In this document: piece after piece, positions 43,395 through 52,509 of the stretch
Position numbering within the stretch: position 1 is the stretch's first letter
Layout: each line of letters opens with the position of its first letter
NCBI GenBank assembly: GCA_964577215.1
Contig: CAZNYK010000002.1
Span: 16,957 to 80,956, forward strand
Origin: UBA2329 sp964577215
Lineage (GTDB): Bacteria > Bacteroidota > Bacteroidia > Chitinophagales > Saprospiraceae
Direction of reading: 5' to 3'
DNA: 64,000 nucleotides
The notes under the pieces: model-generated
What the model was told of the DNA's origin: nothing
Database searches by the model: none
What the model saw: only the letters and a program-made list of their open reading frames with translations
Translations under genes and position numbers: made by a program

Positions 43395-46300
43395 ATGAGA
43401 AAACTGCTGCCACTGCTTTTCCTCTTTCCGTTTACCGGCGCCGCACAAACGCTCATCGGCGGCGTAGTCAACGAATACGCTGTTGTCACGGGTATCGACT
43501 ACTGCGCCGCTACGGTAAGCGTCAACAACGCATCCACCTTTTCCGCGGGCAACCGCGTGTTGCTCATCCAAATGAAAGGCGCGGAGATCAATGCGTCCAA
43601 TACTTCAGCATTCGGTACCATCACCAACCTCAACTCTGCCGGCCTCTACGAATGGGGCACGGTAGAATCCATCACCGGCAATGGGGTGCTTCTTCAAAAT
43701 ACTTTGGTAAACGTCTATGACATAAGCGGTAACGTCCAGCTTATTAAAGTCCCACAATATACCGATGCTGTCGTCACGGCGCCGCTCAGCGCACCTGCAT
43801 GGAACGGCAATACCGGCGGCGTGCTGGCGCTCGAAGTTTCGGGACAACTCACCCTGCAAGCCGACGTCGATCTCAGCGGAAAAGGTTTCCGGGGCGCCGC
43901 CACCGGCATAACGCAAGCCAATAACTGCACATGGCTGGCAAACCAAAACGATTATTTCTATGCCCTCAACAATTGGCGCGGCGCCGCCAAAGGCGAAGGA
44001 ATAGCGGCATTTATCACGGGGGCAGAGGCCGGGCGCGGCGCCCAGGCCAATGGAGGTGGAGGCGGAAATGACCACAACTCCGGTGGTGGAGGCGGAGGAC
44101 ATCTCAACGCCGGCGGTCAGGGAGGAAACAATAATGAACCGGCAACTTTCGGGTGCGATGGCGACTTTCCCGGCATTGGCGGCCGCGCCGTTACAAATGC
44201 AGGCGAGAGGCTTTTCCTGGGCGGAGGCGCAGGCGCAGGCCACGACAATAATGATCTCGGCACCGACGGAGGCAATGGCGGTGGCATTATTCTCATCGCC
44301 GCGGGCAGCATAACAGGCAACGGCTACAAACTCATGGCCAATGGCGCAAGCGCTGCCAATAGCCTCAGCGACGGAGCGGGCGGAGGCGGCGCAGGAGGTT
44401 CCATCATCATCTCTGCAGAAACCGTTACCAACCTGGGATTTGAAGCCAAAGGCGGCAACGGCGGAAATGCCGACAACGGGAATGCCCCCCGGTGCATGGG
44501 TCCCGGCGGGGGCGGCGCAGGCGGGCGCATCATCGTACCCGCAAGCGTAACTGTGCCTGCAGCAAGCTTCGCTCCCGGCCAAAACGGCCAGAGCATCAAC
44601 TCCACGGCTTGCAGTGCCGGCCCCAACGGTGCGCAGGCCGGTCTGGCCGGCGCATTGGAAACGCTGCAACTCCCCTTCCCCGAAGGCAATACCCCTGCTG
44701 TCGCGCCGGCCTTCAGCAACCAACCAGCTTCTGCAGGCTACTGCGCCGGCGACACTGTAGTGCTGAGCGCTACCGTATCCGGAGCAGGGCTTGGCTACCA
44801 ATGGCAGTTCAATACCGGCAGCGGCTTCCAGGACTTGCAAAACGGCCCCGGCTTTTCCGGCGCCCAAACCCCTACCCTTTCGATACTGAATGTAAACGCC
44901 TCCGCATCGGGGCATCAATTCCGGCTATTGGTCAGTAGCCCCTGTTTTCCTTCTCTTACTTCGGATGCCGCAACACTAACCGTTACGCCTTTGCCGGAAG
45001 CAGACTTCGGCTTTATGGTGAATGGAAATGCCGTGCAGTTTTCCAACAACTCTGCCGGCGCCGATACTTTCCAGTGGCATTTCGGCGACGGGTCGGGCAG
45101 CCAGGACTCCTCGCCCACGCATACATACACGGGCAGCGGCGCCTTCACCGTGCACCTCATTGCCTTCAATACCTGCGGCGCAGATACAGCCTCAGCTACG
45201 ATCCCTATCACGACGGCGCCCACTGCCGGCTTCTCCGCCGCCCCGCAGTCGGGTTGCGCTCCGCTTACTGTCGCTTTCAACAGCAGCGCCTCCGCGAATG
45301 CAGATGCGTACCTGTGGCTGTTCCCCGGCGGGCAGCCCGCAAGCTCTGCCCTGCCCGGCCCCCAGGTGGTTTACGATCAGCCCGGCAGCTATGGCGTAAC
45401 CCTTATCGTGAGCAATGCTGCAGGGGAAGATACGCTTGTGCTGGAACAGTACGTCTCGGTTGAAGGCCCGCCGGAGGCTTCATTCAATGCGCAGCCTGCC
45501 GGAGGGTTTTCCTTTAATTTTGCCAATACCTCGCAAAGCGCTACCAATTATCAATGGGACTTCGGCGATGGAGCGAACAGCAGCAACGCCAATCCTGCGC
45601 ATACCTATGCTTCGCCTGGTGTGTATTCCGTCGTGCTTACCGCCATGAATGCGTGCGGATCAGACACTTACACCACATCAATTACAGCGGGACAGCCGCC
45701 CTCAGCCGCCTTCGGCCAATCGGCAGCTGAGGGCTGTGCGCCGGTGGCGGTGCAGTTCAGCGACCTGTCCACCGGGTTTTACACCACCCGGCAGTGGTCA
45801 TTCCCCGGCGGAAACCCGGCCACCTCCGATCTGGCCGCTCCCACGGTGATATACGCCATGCCCGGCGTCTATGAGGTAGCACTGACAGTTGATGGCCCGC
45901 TCGGCAGCGCTACATTTACCCGCAGCACGGCAGTGCAGGTATATACCTTCCCCGAGCCGGGCTTTACCTATGCGATCAACGGCAATACCGTCACGTTTGA
46001 AAACACATCCTCCAACGCCGTGAGCTATTCCTGGCTCTTCGGTGACGGCAATTCCAGCCAGGAGATTTCGCCGGTGCATACCTACGCAGCCCCTGGCGTT
46101 TATACCGTGACGCTCAATGCAGAACGGCCTTTTTGCGCGGCGAGCACTTCGGCTACGGTGTTTATCTCCACCACTACCTCGACCACAGAAACCGGCAAAA
46201 GCGACGACTTGACGGTTTTTCCCAACCCGGCCCATGACCTGCTGCACCTGCGCTGGAAGGATGCCGCCACCCAACCCGCCCGGTACCGCCTGTGGAATGC

Positions 46301-46436
46301 CGCCGGCATGTTGGTGAAAGACGGCATCCTGCCGGCCGCCGGTAGTATTGATCTGCACGGGCTTCCCTGTGGGGTGTATTTGCTTGAAGTTGAGCGGAGT
46401 GGGAAGGTGTACAGGGCAAGGGTAGTGAAGGTGTAA
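43395..46436 (+). CDS. Secreted Gly-rich / PKD-repeat protein with T9SS sorting domain
   Basis: 1013 residues. A signal peptide (MRKLLPLLFLFPFTGAAQ) is followed by a beta domain (to about 190), a glycine-rich domain (about 190-430, e.g. GGGGGNDHNSGGGGGGHLNA), an Ig-like domain (GYCAGDTVVLSATVSG), and five PKD domains. Three PKD copies are canonical (FQWHFGDGSGSQDSSPTHTY, YQWDFGDGANSS, YSWLFGDGNSSQ). Two are of the variant kind with LWLFPGGQPASS and QWSFPGGNPATS. The end is a type A T9SS sorting domain (DDLTVFPNPAHDLLHL ... GVYLLEVERSGKVYRARVVKV, given in parts). It is a surface or secreted adhesin-like protein. The frame is open upstream to 43230 over the YggS gene and is not coding there. 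Confidence 0.9.
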   Translation: MRKLLPLLFLFPFTGAAQTLIGGVVNEYAVVTGIDYCAATVSVNNASTFSAGNRVLLIQMKGAEINASNTSAFGTITNLNSAGLYEWGTVESITGNGVLLQNTLVNVYDISGNVQLIKVPQYTDAVVTAPLSAPAWNGNTGGVLALEVSGQLTLQADVDLSGKGFRGAATGITQANNCTWLANQNDYFYALNNWRGAAKGEGIAAFITGAEAGRGAQANGGGGGNDHNSGGGGGGHLNAGGQGGNNNEPATFGCDGDFPGIGGRAVTNAGERLFLGGGAGAGHDNNDLGTDGGNGGGIILIAAGSITGNGYKLMANGASAANSLSDGAGGGGAGGSIIISAETVTNLGFEAKGGNGGNADNGNAPRCMGPGGGGAGGRIIVPASVTVPAASFAPGQNGQSINSTACSAGPNGAQAGLAGALETLQLPFPEGNTPAVAPAFSNQPASAGYCAGDTVVLSATVSGAGLGYQWQFNTGSGFQDLQNGPGFSGAQTPTLSILNVNASASGHQFRLLVSSPCFPSLTSDAATLTVTPLPEADFGFMVNGNAVQFSNNSAGADTFQWHFGDGSGSQDSSPTHTYTGSGAFTVHLIAFNTCGADTASATIPITTAPTAGFSAAPQSGCAPLTVAFNSSASANADAYLWLFPGGQPASSALPGPQVVYDQPGSYGVTLIVSNAAGEDTLVLEQYVSVEGPPEASFNAQPAGGFSFNFANTSQSATNYQWDFGDGANSSNANPAHTYASPGVYSVVLTAMNACGSDTYTTSITAGQPPSAAFGQSAAEGCAPVAVQFSDLSTGFYTTRQWSFPGGNPATSDLAAPTVIYAMPGVYEVALTVDGPLGSATFTRSTAVQVYTFPEPGFTYAINGNTVTFENTSSNAVSYSWLFGDGNSSQEISPVHTYAAPGVYTVTLNAERPFCAASTSATVFISTTTSTTETGKSDDLTVFPNPAHDLLHLRWKDAATQPARYRLWNAAGMLVKDGILPAAGSIDLHGLPCGVYLLEVERSGKVYRARVVKV

Positions 46437-46485
46437 GAAAAAACCCTACCTTCGCCCCTCATTTTTTGAATACCGATTTCCGCAC

Positions 46486-48066
46486 ATGGATTTTATTGAA
46501 GAATTGCATCGCCGGCGCACCTTCGGCATCATCAGCCACCCCGACGCCGGAAAAACCACGCTTACTGAAAAGTTGCTGCTCTTCGGCGGCGCCATACAGA
46601 TAGCCGGCGCCGTCAAGTCGAACAAAATCAAACGCAGCGCCACCTCGGATTTCATGGAAATCGAGCGGCAGCGTGGTATTTCCGTGGCTACATCGGTAAT
46701 GGCGTTCGATTACAAACACCTGAAGATCAACATACTCGATACGCCGGGCCACCAGGATTTTGCGGAAGACACCTACCGGACGCTCACTGCGGTAGACAGC
46801 GCCATAGTAGTGATAGACGTAGCCAAAGGCGTAGAATCACAAACCGAAAAATTGGTGGAAGTTTGCCGTATGCGCAACACCCCGATCATTGTCTTTATCA
46901 ATAAATTAGACCGGGAAGGCAAAGACGCCTTCGACCTCCTGGATGAAGTAGAACAAAAACTCGGCCTCAGGGTACGTCCGCTGAGTTGGCCCATCGGCAT
47001 GGGGCAGCGCTTTAAGGGAGTTTACAGCATGTACGAGCAAAAGTTGGTGCTCTTTCGCCCGCACGGCAAGCAGGAAGAGGAAGACCGGATAGAAATCACC
47101 GACCTGAAAAGCGATGCCCTGGAGCAGCACATCGGCCCGCGCGATGCCGCCACCCTCCGCGAAGAAGTGGAAATGGTAGAGACGGTTTATCCTGCATTCC
47201 ATCGTGAAGATTACCTGCAAGGGCATTTGTCGCCGGTATTTTTCGGCAGCGCCGTGAACAACTTCGGCGTGCGAGAACTATTAGACTGCTTCACCGACAT
47301 TGCCCCTCCACCCTTGGCCCGGCATACTGAGGAGCGCATTGTAGAGCCTGAAGAGGAGCGGTTTTCCGGGTTTGTATTCAAGATACACGCCAATATGGAC
47401 CCCAACCACCGCGACCGTGTGGCGTTCATGAGGGTCTGTTCCGGCAAGTTTGAACGCAATACGCCATACCTGCACGTGCGCCAGAACCGGAAACTCAAAT
47501 TCTCCAACCCTACCTCCTTTATGGCGGAGAAAAAAACCGTGGTGGACGAAGCGTTTCCTGGCGATGTGGTAGGCCTTTACGATTCCGGCAACTTCAAAAT
47601 AGGGGACTCCCTGACCGAAGGCGAATCCCTGCACTTCAAGGGCATACCCAGTTTTTCGCCTGAACAATTCCGTTACGTGAATAATGCCGACCCGCTTAAA
47701 GCCAAACAATTGGCCAAAGGTCTCGAGCAGTTGATGGACGAAGGAGTTGCACAGCTTTTCACCCGTGAAATGGACGGGCGCAAGATCATCGGCACGGTGG
47801 GCGCTCTGCAGTTCGATGTACTTCAGTATCGCCTGCAGCACGAGTACGGCGCATCGGTGCTGTACGAGCCGGTCAACCTCTACAAAGCCTGTTGGGTAAC
47901 CTGCCCCAAAGAGCAGGTCATGAAGGAATTCCTGCAGCGCCGCCGCAGGGATATTGCCCACGACAAGGAAGGAAACTTGGTTTTCCTGGCGGAATCGGCA
48001 TGGCAACTCAAAACAGTGCAGGAGAATTTTCCCGACATGGAATTCCACTTCACCAGCGAATACTAA
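46486..48066 (+). CDS. prfC: Peptide chain release factor 3
   Basis: 526 residues, full length. GTPase motifs: GIISHPDAGKTTLTEKLL (G1), RGISVATSV (G2), DTPGHQDF (G3), VFINKLDREG (G4). Domain II and III follow, with the RF3-typical IQIAGAVKSNKIKRSATSDF, KFSNPTSFMAEKKTVVDEAF and GTVGALQFDVLQYRL. RF3 uses GTP to remove RF1 or RF2 from the ribosome after peptide release. TACCTTCG at 46446-46453 may be a -7 region. Confidence 0.96.
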   Translation: MDFIEELHRRRTFGIISHPDAGKTTLTEKLLLFGGAIQIAGAVKSNKIKRSATSDFMEIERQRGISVATSVMAFDYKHLKINILDTPGHQDFAEDTYRTLTAVDSAIVVIDVAKGVESQTEKLVEVCRMRNTPIIVFINKLDREGKDAFDLLDEVEQKLGLRVRPLSWPIGMGQRFKGVYSMYEQKLVLFRPHGKQEEEDRIEITDLKSDALEQHIGPRDAATLREEVEMVETVYPAFHREDYLQGHLSPVFFGSAVNNFGVRELLDCFTDIAPPPLARHTEERIVEPEEERFSGFVFKIHANMDPNHRDRVAFMRVCSGKFERNTPYLHVRQNRKLKFSNPTSFMAEKKTVVDEAFPGDVVGLYDSGNFKIGDSLTEGESLHFKGIPSFSPEQFRYVNNADPLKAKQLAKGLEQLMDEGVAQLFTREMDGRKIIGTVGALQFDVLQYRLQHEYGASVLYEPVNLYKACWVTCPKEQVMKEFLQRRRRDIAHDKEGNLVFLAESAWQLKTVQENFPDMEFHFTSEY

Positions 48067-48229
48067 AGACAGCCCCATTTCCTCACCGGCAGGACCGTCG
48101 GAGGGCATGGAAATATGCGCAGCACCAAATTCGTCTATATATTTGCCAATCGCGTAGATGTATTTTGCATTTGGCCGCGCCCCGCGCGACCTTGCGCCCG
48201 TCTTTGTAGCTAAGAATTGAGTTGGACTT

Positions 48230-49009
48230 ATGAAAAACAAAAACGTCGCCGGCGTATTGGCTTTATTGGCCGGCATATTCGGCACACATCGCTTTTATCT
48301 GGGGCAGCGTTTCCTCGGCGCCCTGTATTTCCTGATGTTTTTTGGCGGTATGGCAATGGTTTTCGATAATGAACCGCCCATCCTGTTATTGCTGCCGGTA
48401 TTGCTGAGCATAGTAGATGCAATAGTCTTTTTTGCTATGCCCTGGGAAGACTTTGACCGGAGATATAACAAAGCTTATTTCAAACGGCAGGAAAAAGAAA
48501 AAGAACGCATCCTTACTCCCCCCGCGCCGGAGCCCTCGCGGCCGGCCGCTCAGTTTGATCACCAAAAGAGGGAAGGTATCAGAAAATTCAGGGCCTACGA
48601 CTTCAGCGGCGCCGTGTCAAACTTCCTGGAAGCTTTGAGAATAAGGAGAAACGATCCGGCTACCTGCTTTAACCTTGCCTGTTGCTACAGCATGCTGGAA
48701 CAGTCCGGGCCGGCATTCTATTACCTCGAACTGGCGGTGGCCAATGGATTTGAGGACCTGGAAAAGATCAACCAGCATCAGGCGCTAGCTTTTGTGCGGG
48801 CACAACCCGAATTTGAAGAATTCCTCCAGAAAAACTCCCCCGAACCGGGCGTTGAGCCGGCAGAAGAAACGGAATTCCTCGATTTGAATCTGCAAGAAGC
48901 AACAGAAATACCGGAGCCGCTGCTCAAGCTCGAAGACCTCAAAAACCGGGGCATCCTCACCGAGGAAGAGTTTGAAATGCAGAAGCAGCGTATGTTTGGA
49001 TTCCGGTAA
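48230..49009 (+). CDS. TM2 domain protein with TPR-like middle and C-terminal SHOCT motif
   Basis: 259 residues. Residues about 4-85 are a TM2 domain with GIFGTHRFYLGQRFLGALY, the family hallmark, and two or three membrane helices. After a Pro-rich linker comes a short TPR-like part (KFRAYDFSGAVSNFLEALRI, CFNLACCYSMLEQSG). The end, LKLEDLKNRGILTEEEFEMQ, is a SHOCT motif, a short helical oligomerisation/targeting segment. The combined protein is probably cytoplasm-facing on the inner membrane; function unknown. It has 163 bases upstream with no other gene. Confidence 0.85.
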   Translation: MKNKNVAGVLALLAGIFGTHRFYLGQRFLGALYFLMFFGGMAMVFDNEPPILLLLPVLLSIVDAIVFFAMPWEDFDRRYNKAYFKRQEKEKERILTPPAPEPSRPAAQFDHQKREGIRKFRAYDFSGAVSNFLEALRIRRNDPATCFNLACCYSMLEQSGPAFYYLELAVANGFEDLEKINQHQALAFVRAQPEFEEFLQKNSPEPGVEPAEETEFLDLNLQEATEIPEPLLKLEDLKNRGILTEEEFEMQKQRMFGFR

Positions 49010-49011
49010 AG

Positions 49012-49668
49012 CTATTTCATATCCTGCTTCTCTTTTCCAAGTTGTTGCAAAAAGGCAGGGTAACCGTAGCTCTGATCCGGGGTCAAAGTCAACCCGGGAA
49101 GTTCTGCGGAAAAAGCATCCATGACCTTTAAAAGATTTTGCCTTGCCTTACCTTCGGCGCTAAACGCCTCCGCAGCAAAAGTAAACCAGGTTTGCCCCGG
49201 CAATTGAAGACGGGTCAGTTCTATTCCACACCCTTCTTCGAGCAGAAAAGGTTGATCCATGAGTACCACACGGCCCTCTTCTCTCAACTCGTACAAAACA
49301 AGCAGGCGTTCCTTGAACACGGGTATCCACTCGCCGGCGCCGTAATGCCGCGTAATCCCCAACACCTCATCTGTGCCCCCCTCCCGCGTAGGCGCAAGGC
49401 GAAAACTCCACTTGCGCCAGTATTCCATCCGCCCGCAAACGCCAGGGCTGAAATGCCGGATAAGCGGATTTTTCAGTCGTTCTTTAACCTCGATGTTACC
49501 TTCGCGCAACTTAATGCCAATATCTTTCCGTTTGGGTTGCCGCAAATAAAAATCACAACGCAGCGGTCCGCCGCCCGGGTGGAATGTCATTCCCCTTCGC
49601 CGGAACCAATCTGCCAGGAGTTGGGGCGGTTGCTGAAAAAACCAACGGACTTCATAGCTCAGGAACAT
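49012..49668 (-). CDS. Uncharacterised protein, faint CYTH-like pattern
   Basis: 218 residues, no signal peptide. It opens MFLSYEVRWFFQQPPQLLAD and has DFYLRQPKRKDIGIKLREG followed by NIEVKERL. The alternating charged residues on strands (EVR, IKLREG, EVKER) recall the tunnel fold of CYTH/triphosphatase proteins, but the match is weak and the usual ExExK start is not clear. Its real family is not recognised. It has a good promoter of its own (49733-49764) and converges with the TM2 gene, whose stop is three bases away. Confidence 0.65.
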   Translation of the reverse strand: MFLSYEVRWFFQQPPQLLADWFRRRGMTFHPGGGPLRCDFYLRQPKRKDIGIKLREGNIEVKERLKNPLIRHFSPGVCGRMEYWRKWSFRLAPTREGGTDEVLGITRHYGAGEWIPVFKERLLVLYELREEGRVVLMDQPFLLEEGCGIELTRLQLPGQTWFTFAAEAFSAEGKARQNLLKVMDAFSAELPGLTLTPDQSYGYPAFLQQLGKEKQDMK

Positions 49669-49732
49669 GCCCTTGGAACAAATTTTGAAAATATCTGACC
49701 AAACCTGAAAATCTCAAAACTTTTTGCTGCTG

Positions 49733-49764
49733 CAAACGTATCACATGGACAATTGAAAACCAAA
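49733..49764 (-). promoter_or_regulatory. Bacteroidota promoter for the gene at 49012-49668
   Basis: Read on the minus strand, TTTG (49761-49764) and TACGTTTG (49733-49740) are exactly 20 bases apart, fitting -33 TTTG / -7 TAnnTTTG. The leader would be about 60 bases. Confidence 0.6.
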
Positions 49765-49774
49765 AAAATGGATC

Positions 49775-50611
49775 ATGAATACCAAAAACCTTTACTTGCT
49801 TCCTGCCATCAGTCTCGGCATTTTTCTCTGGATTGCCAATGCGGCCGGGCCGGGAACGGTGCAAGGCATTGACCGCACCGGCTCGCCCATCAGCCCCGGC
49901 TCTTGCGGAGAATGTCATTCCGGCGGAAATTTCTCACCCGTCATTGCTGCGGAATTACTGGATGGCGGAGCGCCCGTGACCCAATACGAACCAGACAAAA
50001 CCTATATCTTGCGCGTGCGAATTGCCGCCGGGTCAGGCACCCCGGCAAGATATGGATTCCAGGCGGTAGCCCTCAGCGGTACAGGCAATGTCACTGCCGG
50101 CACATGGGGAACGGCGCCTGCCGGATTCAAAAAGATCAGCATCCAGGGCAGGGAATACGTGGAACACAATACGCCCAGGCAAAACAACACCCTTGAAATG
50201 CCCTGGACCGCTCCGGCTGCTGCCACCGGCAGTATAAGGTTTTATTCTGGCGGAATTGCCGCCAATAACAATGCCAATTCCAGCGGCGACAGCCCGGCGC
50301 AACTCGCAGAAGCTTTGGTGATCGCACCCTTGGTGAGCAGTGTTGACGAAATTACAAACAGCCGGTTGCAGATAAAGGTGCTCGGCAATCCTGTAGAGAA
50401 TGAGCTTCGCCTGAATTTGCATAGCCCGGAGAGCGGCATTTGCCAATTCATACTGACCAGCCTGGATGGCAAGATCATGTGGCGTCAGTCACAAAAAATC
50501 CAAAGCGGCGAAAATGCCCTGCAGTTTGATACGAACAATTTGCCGAAGGGCGTGTACTTATTACAAGCGCGCCATACCTCTTTCGGAGCCACTGCGAAGA
50601 TTGTTCGATAA
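49775..50611 (+). CDS. Choice-of-anchor V protein with CxxCH motif and T9SS sorting domain
   Basis: 278 residues. A signal peptide (NTKNLYLLPAISLGIFLWIANA) is followed by SPGSCGECHSGGNFSP, a CxxCH motif of the type that binds c-type heme, then a beta-rich Reeler-like domain (YEPDKTYILRVRIAAGSG, ARYGFQAVALSGTGNV, HNTPRQNNTLEMPWTAP, IRFYSGGIAANNN), the choice-of-anchor V pattern. The last 80 residues are a type A T9SS sorting domain (IKVLGNPVENELRLNL, KGVYLLQARH). It is probably secreted to the surface; whether heme is attached is unknown. A strong terminator follows. Confidence 0.85.
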   Translation: MNTKNLYLLPAISLGIFLWIANAAGPGTVQGIDRTGSPISPGSCGECHSGGNFSPVIAAELLDGGAPVTQYEPDKTYILRVRIAAGSGTPARYGFQAVALSGTGNVTAGTWGTAPAGFKKISIQGREYVEHNTPRQNNTLEMPWTAPAAATGSIRFYSGGIAANNNANSSGDSPAQLAEALVIAPLVSSVDEITNSRLQIKVLGNPVENELRLNLHSPESGICQFILTSLDGKIMWRQSQKIQSGENALQFDTNNLPKGVYLLQARHTSFGATAKIVR

Positions 50612-50631
50612 AAATTGAGGCTTTACAGTGC

Positions 50632-50667
50632 AAAAAGCGGCGCAAATCTAATTTTGCGCCGCTTTTT
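50632..50667 (+). terminator. Strong rho-independent terminator (both directions)
   Basis: AAAAAGCGGCGCAAA (50632-50646), loop of six, TTTGCGCCGCTTTTT (50653-50667): 15 perfect pairs, GC-rich core with A-run and T-run. It ends the choice-of-anchor V gene. A TATCTTTA box at 50680-50687 just after it probably starts the signal peptidase transcript. Confidence 0.9.
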
Positions 50668-50708
50668 CATTGCTTCCATTATCTTTACGCGCAAAACAAT
50701 CCACAAAT

Positions 50709-52478
50709 ATGGGATTTTGGACATCTCTTCTCTTGTTGTACGTGTTGCTGAGCCTCAGCTTCTACTTCCTTTTTCCCAAGGCGGGAATTTCTGCATGGAA
50801 AGGACTCGTGCCGGGGCTGAACCTGGTGGAATGGGCAAAAGCGGTGGGCCGCAAGCCGGCTCATGTCGCCTGGCTCCTCGTGCCTATTGTGAATATTTTC
50901 ATTTATGCGGGTTTGGCCATAGATATGATACGTTCGTTTCGCCATCTCGGGTTCTGGCAAAGTGTATTGGCCGTATTGTTCGCTCCATTTTACTTCTTTT
51001 ACCTGGCATTCGGCAAAAGCGAAAGCTATGACGGCCCGGCTCTTGCCAAAGAGCACGAATATCGCGCCCAAATGGAAAAAGCCAAAGCCGAGGGCAATAC
51101 CCGGCTATCGGCTAAATTAGCGCAGAACAACCCTTACAAAAAATCCCAGGTTCGGGAATGGGCCGAAGCCATTATTTTCGCCGTATTTGCAGCAGCATTC
51201 ATCCGCATGTTCCTCATAGAGGCATACGTGATTCCCACCTCCTCAATGGAGGGTTCGCTTCTCACCGGCGATTTTCTTTTCGTCAGCAAGGCCCATTACG
51301 GCATCCGGATGCCCCAAACCATTGCTATGTTGCCGCTGCTTCACAACCGGATACCGGTAGTGGGAGGGGAATCTTACCTGCGCAAACCCAGCCTCGCTTA
51401 TAGGCGTTTGCCCGCCATAGAAAGCATTGACCGCAATGACCCTGTGGTGTTCAATTACCCGGAAGGGGACAGCGTTTATGTTTTTCCATACCGCACCTGG
51501 AGCGTGTACGATGTAAGGCGGGGAAGCCTGCCGCCCAACGACAATCAAACCGTGGCTTCCGGCAAAAAAAAGCTCATAGTGCGCCCCATGGATAAAATGG
51601 ACCACTACATTAAGCGCTGCGTAGCTATTCCAGGCGACTCCATCCAGATCATCAACCGGCAGCTTTTTATCAACGGCAAACCGGCGGAAAACCCGCGGCA
51701 TCTGCAGTTCATTCACCACCTTCGCTCGCCGAATAGCCCGGTAAATGAAAAATTCTTTTCCAAATGGGGCATTTCCCAGGAAGACATCTTGAAAAAGGAT
51801 GCGGGTTCCAATTCCTTGCTCGTCATTCTCAACGCCGTGCAGGTTGATAAACTCAAACAGTCGGATACCTCCATCACTGCGGTGCCTTGCAAGCGCTACT
51901 TCGTCAACACTCCTCCTGAATTTGACCCGGCCGCATTTACGGCTGCCGGAATAGACAATGCCAATGTTACGCAAAGCCTCGGCCCTAATTCGTATCTCAT
52001 GTATCTCAGCGACGAGGAAGCGGAAAAGATCAAGCAGGATTCCACTTTGAAGGTCAGTCCTTTTATCCTGGATGCGGGCCGCATTTTCCCACATGATGCC
52101 GTCAACCATCCCACCTGGACGGTGGATGACTTCGGCCCGCTCTACGTGCCCGCCAAAGGCGCCACCGTGGCTTTGGATTCCGTTAGCATCGCCTTTTACC
52201 GCCGCATTATCACGGTGTACGAAGGAAATACGCTGGAAGAGAAAGACGGGAAATTCATAATTAACGGCCAGCCTGCCGACAGCTATACATTCGACCAGGA
52301 TTACTACTGGGTGATGGGCGACAACCGCCACAACTCCGAAGACGCAAGGATTTGGGGATACGTACCGGAAAACCACATCGTAGGCAAGCCGCTCTTCATC
52401 TGGTTCTCCACGCGTGAAGGAAATATCAGAAAGGGCATCAACTGGAACAGGATATTCTCCTCTGCCAATAAAAAGTAA
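50709..52478 (+). CDS. lepB: Signal peptidase I, large Bacteroidota form with N-terminal DUF5684-like domain
   Basis: 589 residues, about twice the length of enterobacterial forms outside the membrane part. Residues 1 to about 115 hold membrane helices (FWTSLLLLYVLLSLSFYFLF, AHVAWLLVPIVNIFIYAGLA) of the DUF5684 type. The catalytic domain starts after another helix (EWAEAIIFAVFAAAFIRMFL) with the Ser in VIPTSSMEGSLLTGDF (about residue 179) and the Lys in MDHYIKRCVAIPGDS (about 301). The last box is YWVMGDNRHNSEDARIWG. A long insertion (about 320-510) separates the boxes. It removes signal peptides at the outer face of the inner membrane. The next gene starts 31 bases later. Confidence 0.93.
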   Translation: MGFWTSLLLLYVLLSLSFYFLFPKAGISAWKGLVPGLNLVEWAKAVGRKPAHVAWLLVPIVNIFIYAGLAIDMIRSFRHLGFWQSVLAVLFAPFYFFYLAFGKSESYDGPALAKEHEYRAQMEKAKAEGNTRLSAKLAQNNPYKKSQVREWAEAIIFAVFAAAFIRMFLIEAYVIPTSSMEGSLLTGDFLFVSKAHYGIRMPQTIAMLPLLHNRIPVVGGESYLRKPSLAYRRLPAIESIDRNDPVVFNYPEGDSVYVFPYRTWSVYDVRRGSLPPNDNQTVASGKKKLIVRPMDKMDHYIKRCVAIPGDSIQIINRQLFINGKPAENPRHLQFIHHLRSPNSPVNEKFFSKWGISQEDILKKDAGSNSLLVILNAVQVDKLKQSDTSITAVPCKRYFVNTPPEFDPAAFTAAGIDNANVTQSLGPNSYLMYLSDEEAEKIKQDSTLKVSPFILDAGRIFPHDAVNHPTWTVDDFGPLYVPAKGATVALDSVSIAFYRRIITVYEGNTLEEKDGKFIINGQPADSYTFDQDYYWVMGDNRHNSEDARIWGYVPENHIVGKPLFIWFSTREGNIRKGINWNRIFSSANKK

Positions 52479-52509
52479 CAGGGCCTTTAACCGTCAAAAA
52501 TTTACCGCC

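Noticed and set aside
43605..44918. 437-codon open frame on the minus strand opposite the Gly-rich/PKD gene
   Set aside because: Its Cys/Ala/Gly-rich composition comes from the GC-rich repeats of the real gene read backwards.
48067..48229. Remnant gene between prfC and the TM2 gene
   Set aside because: Short open stretches on both strands give no recognisable motif; it is treated as the upstream region of the TM2 gene.
47281..48285. 334-codon open frame on the minus strand opposite prfC
   Set aside because: It covers RF3, which is certain, and has Phe/Val/Gly-biased composition without any motif; it is a shadow frame.
51243..52376. 377-codon open frame on the minus strand opposite lepB
   Set aside because: Signal peptidase I motifs on the plus strand are unambiguous, and no motif is seen in the reverse frame.
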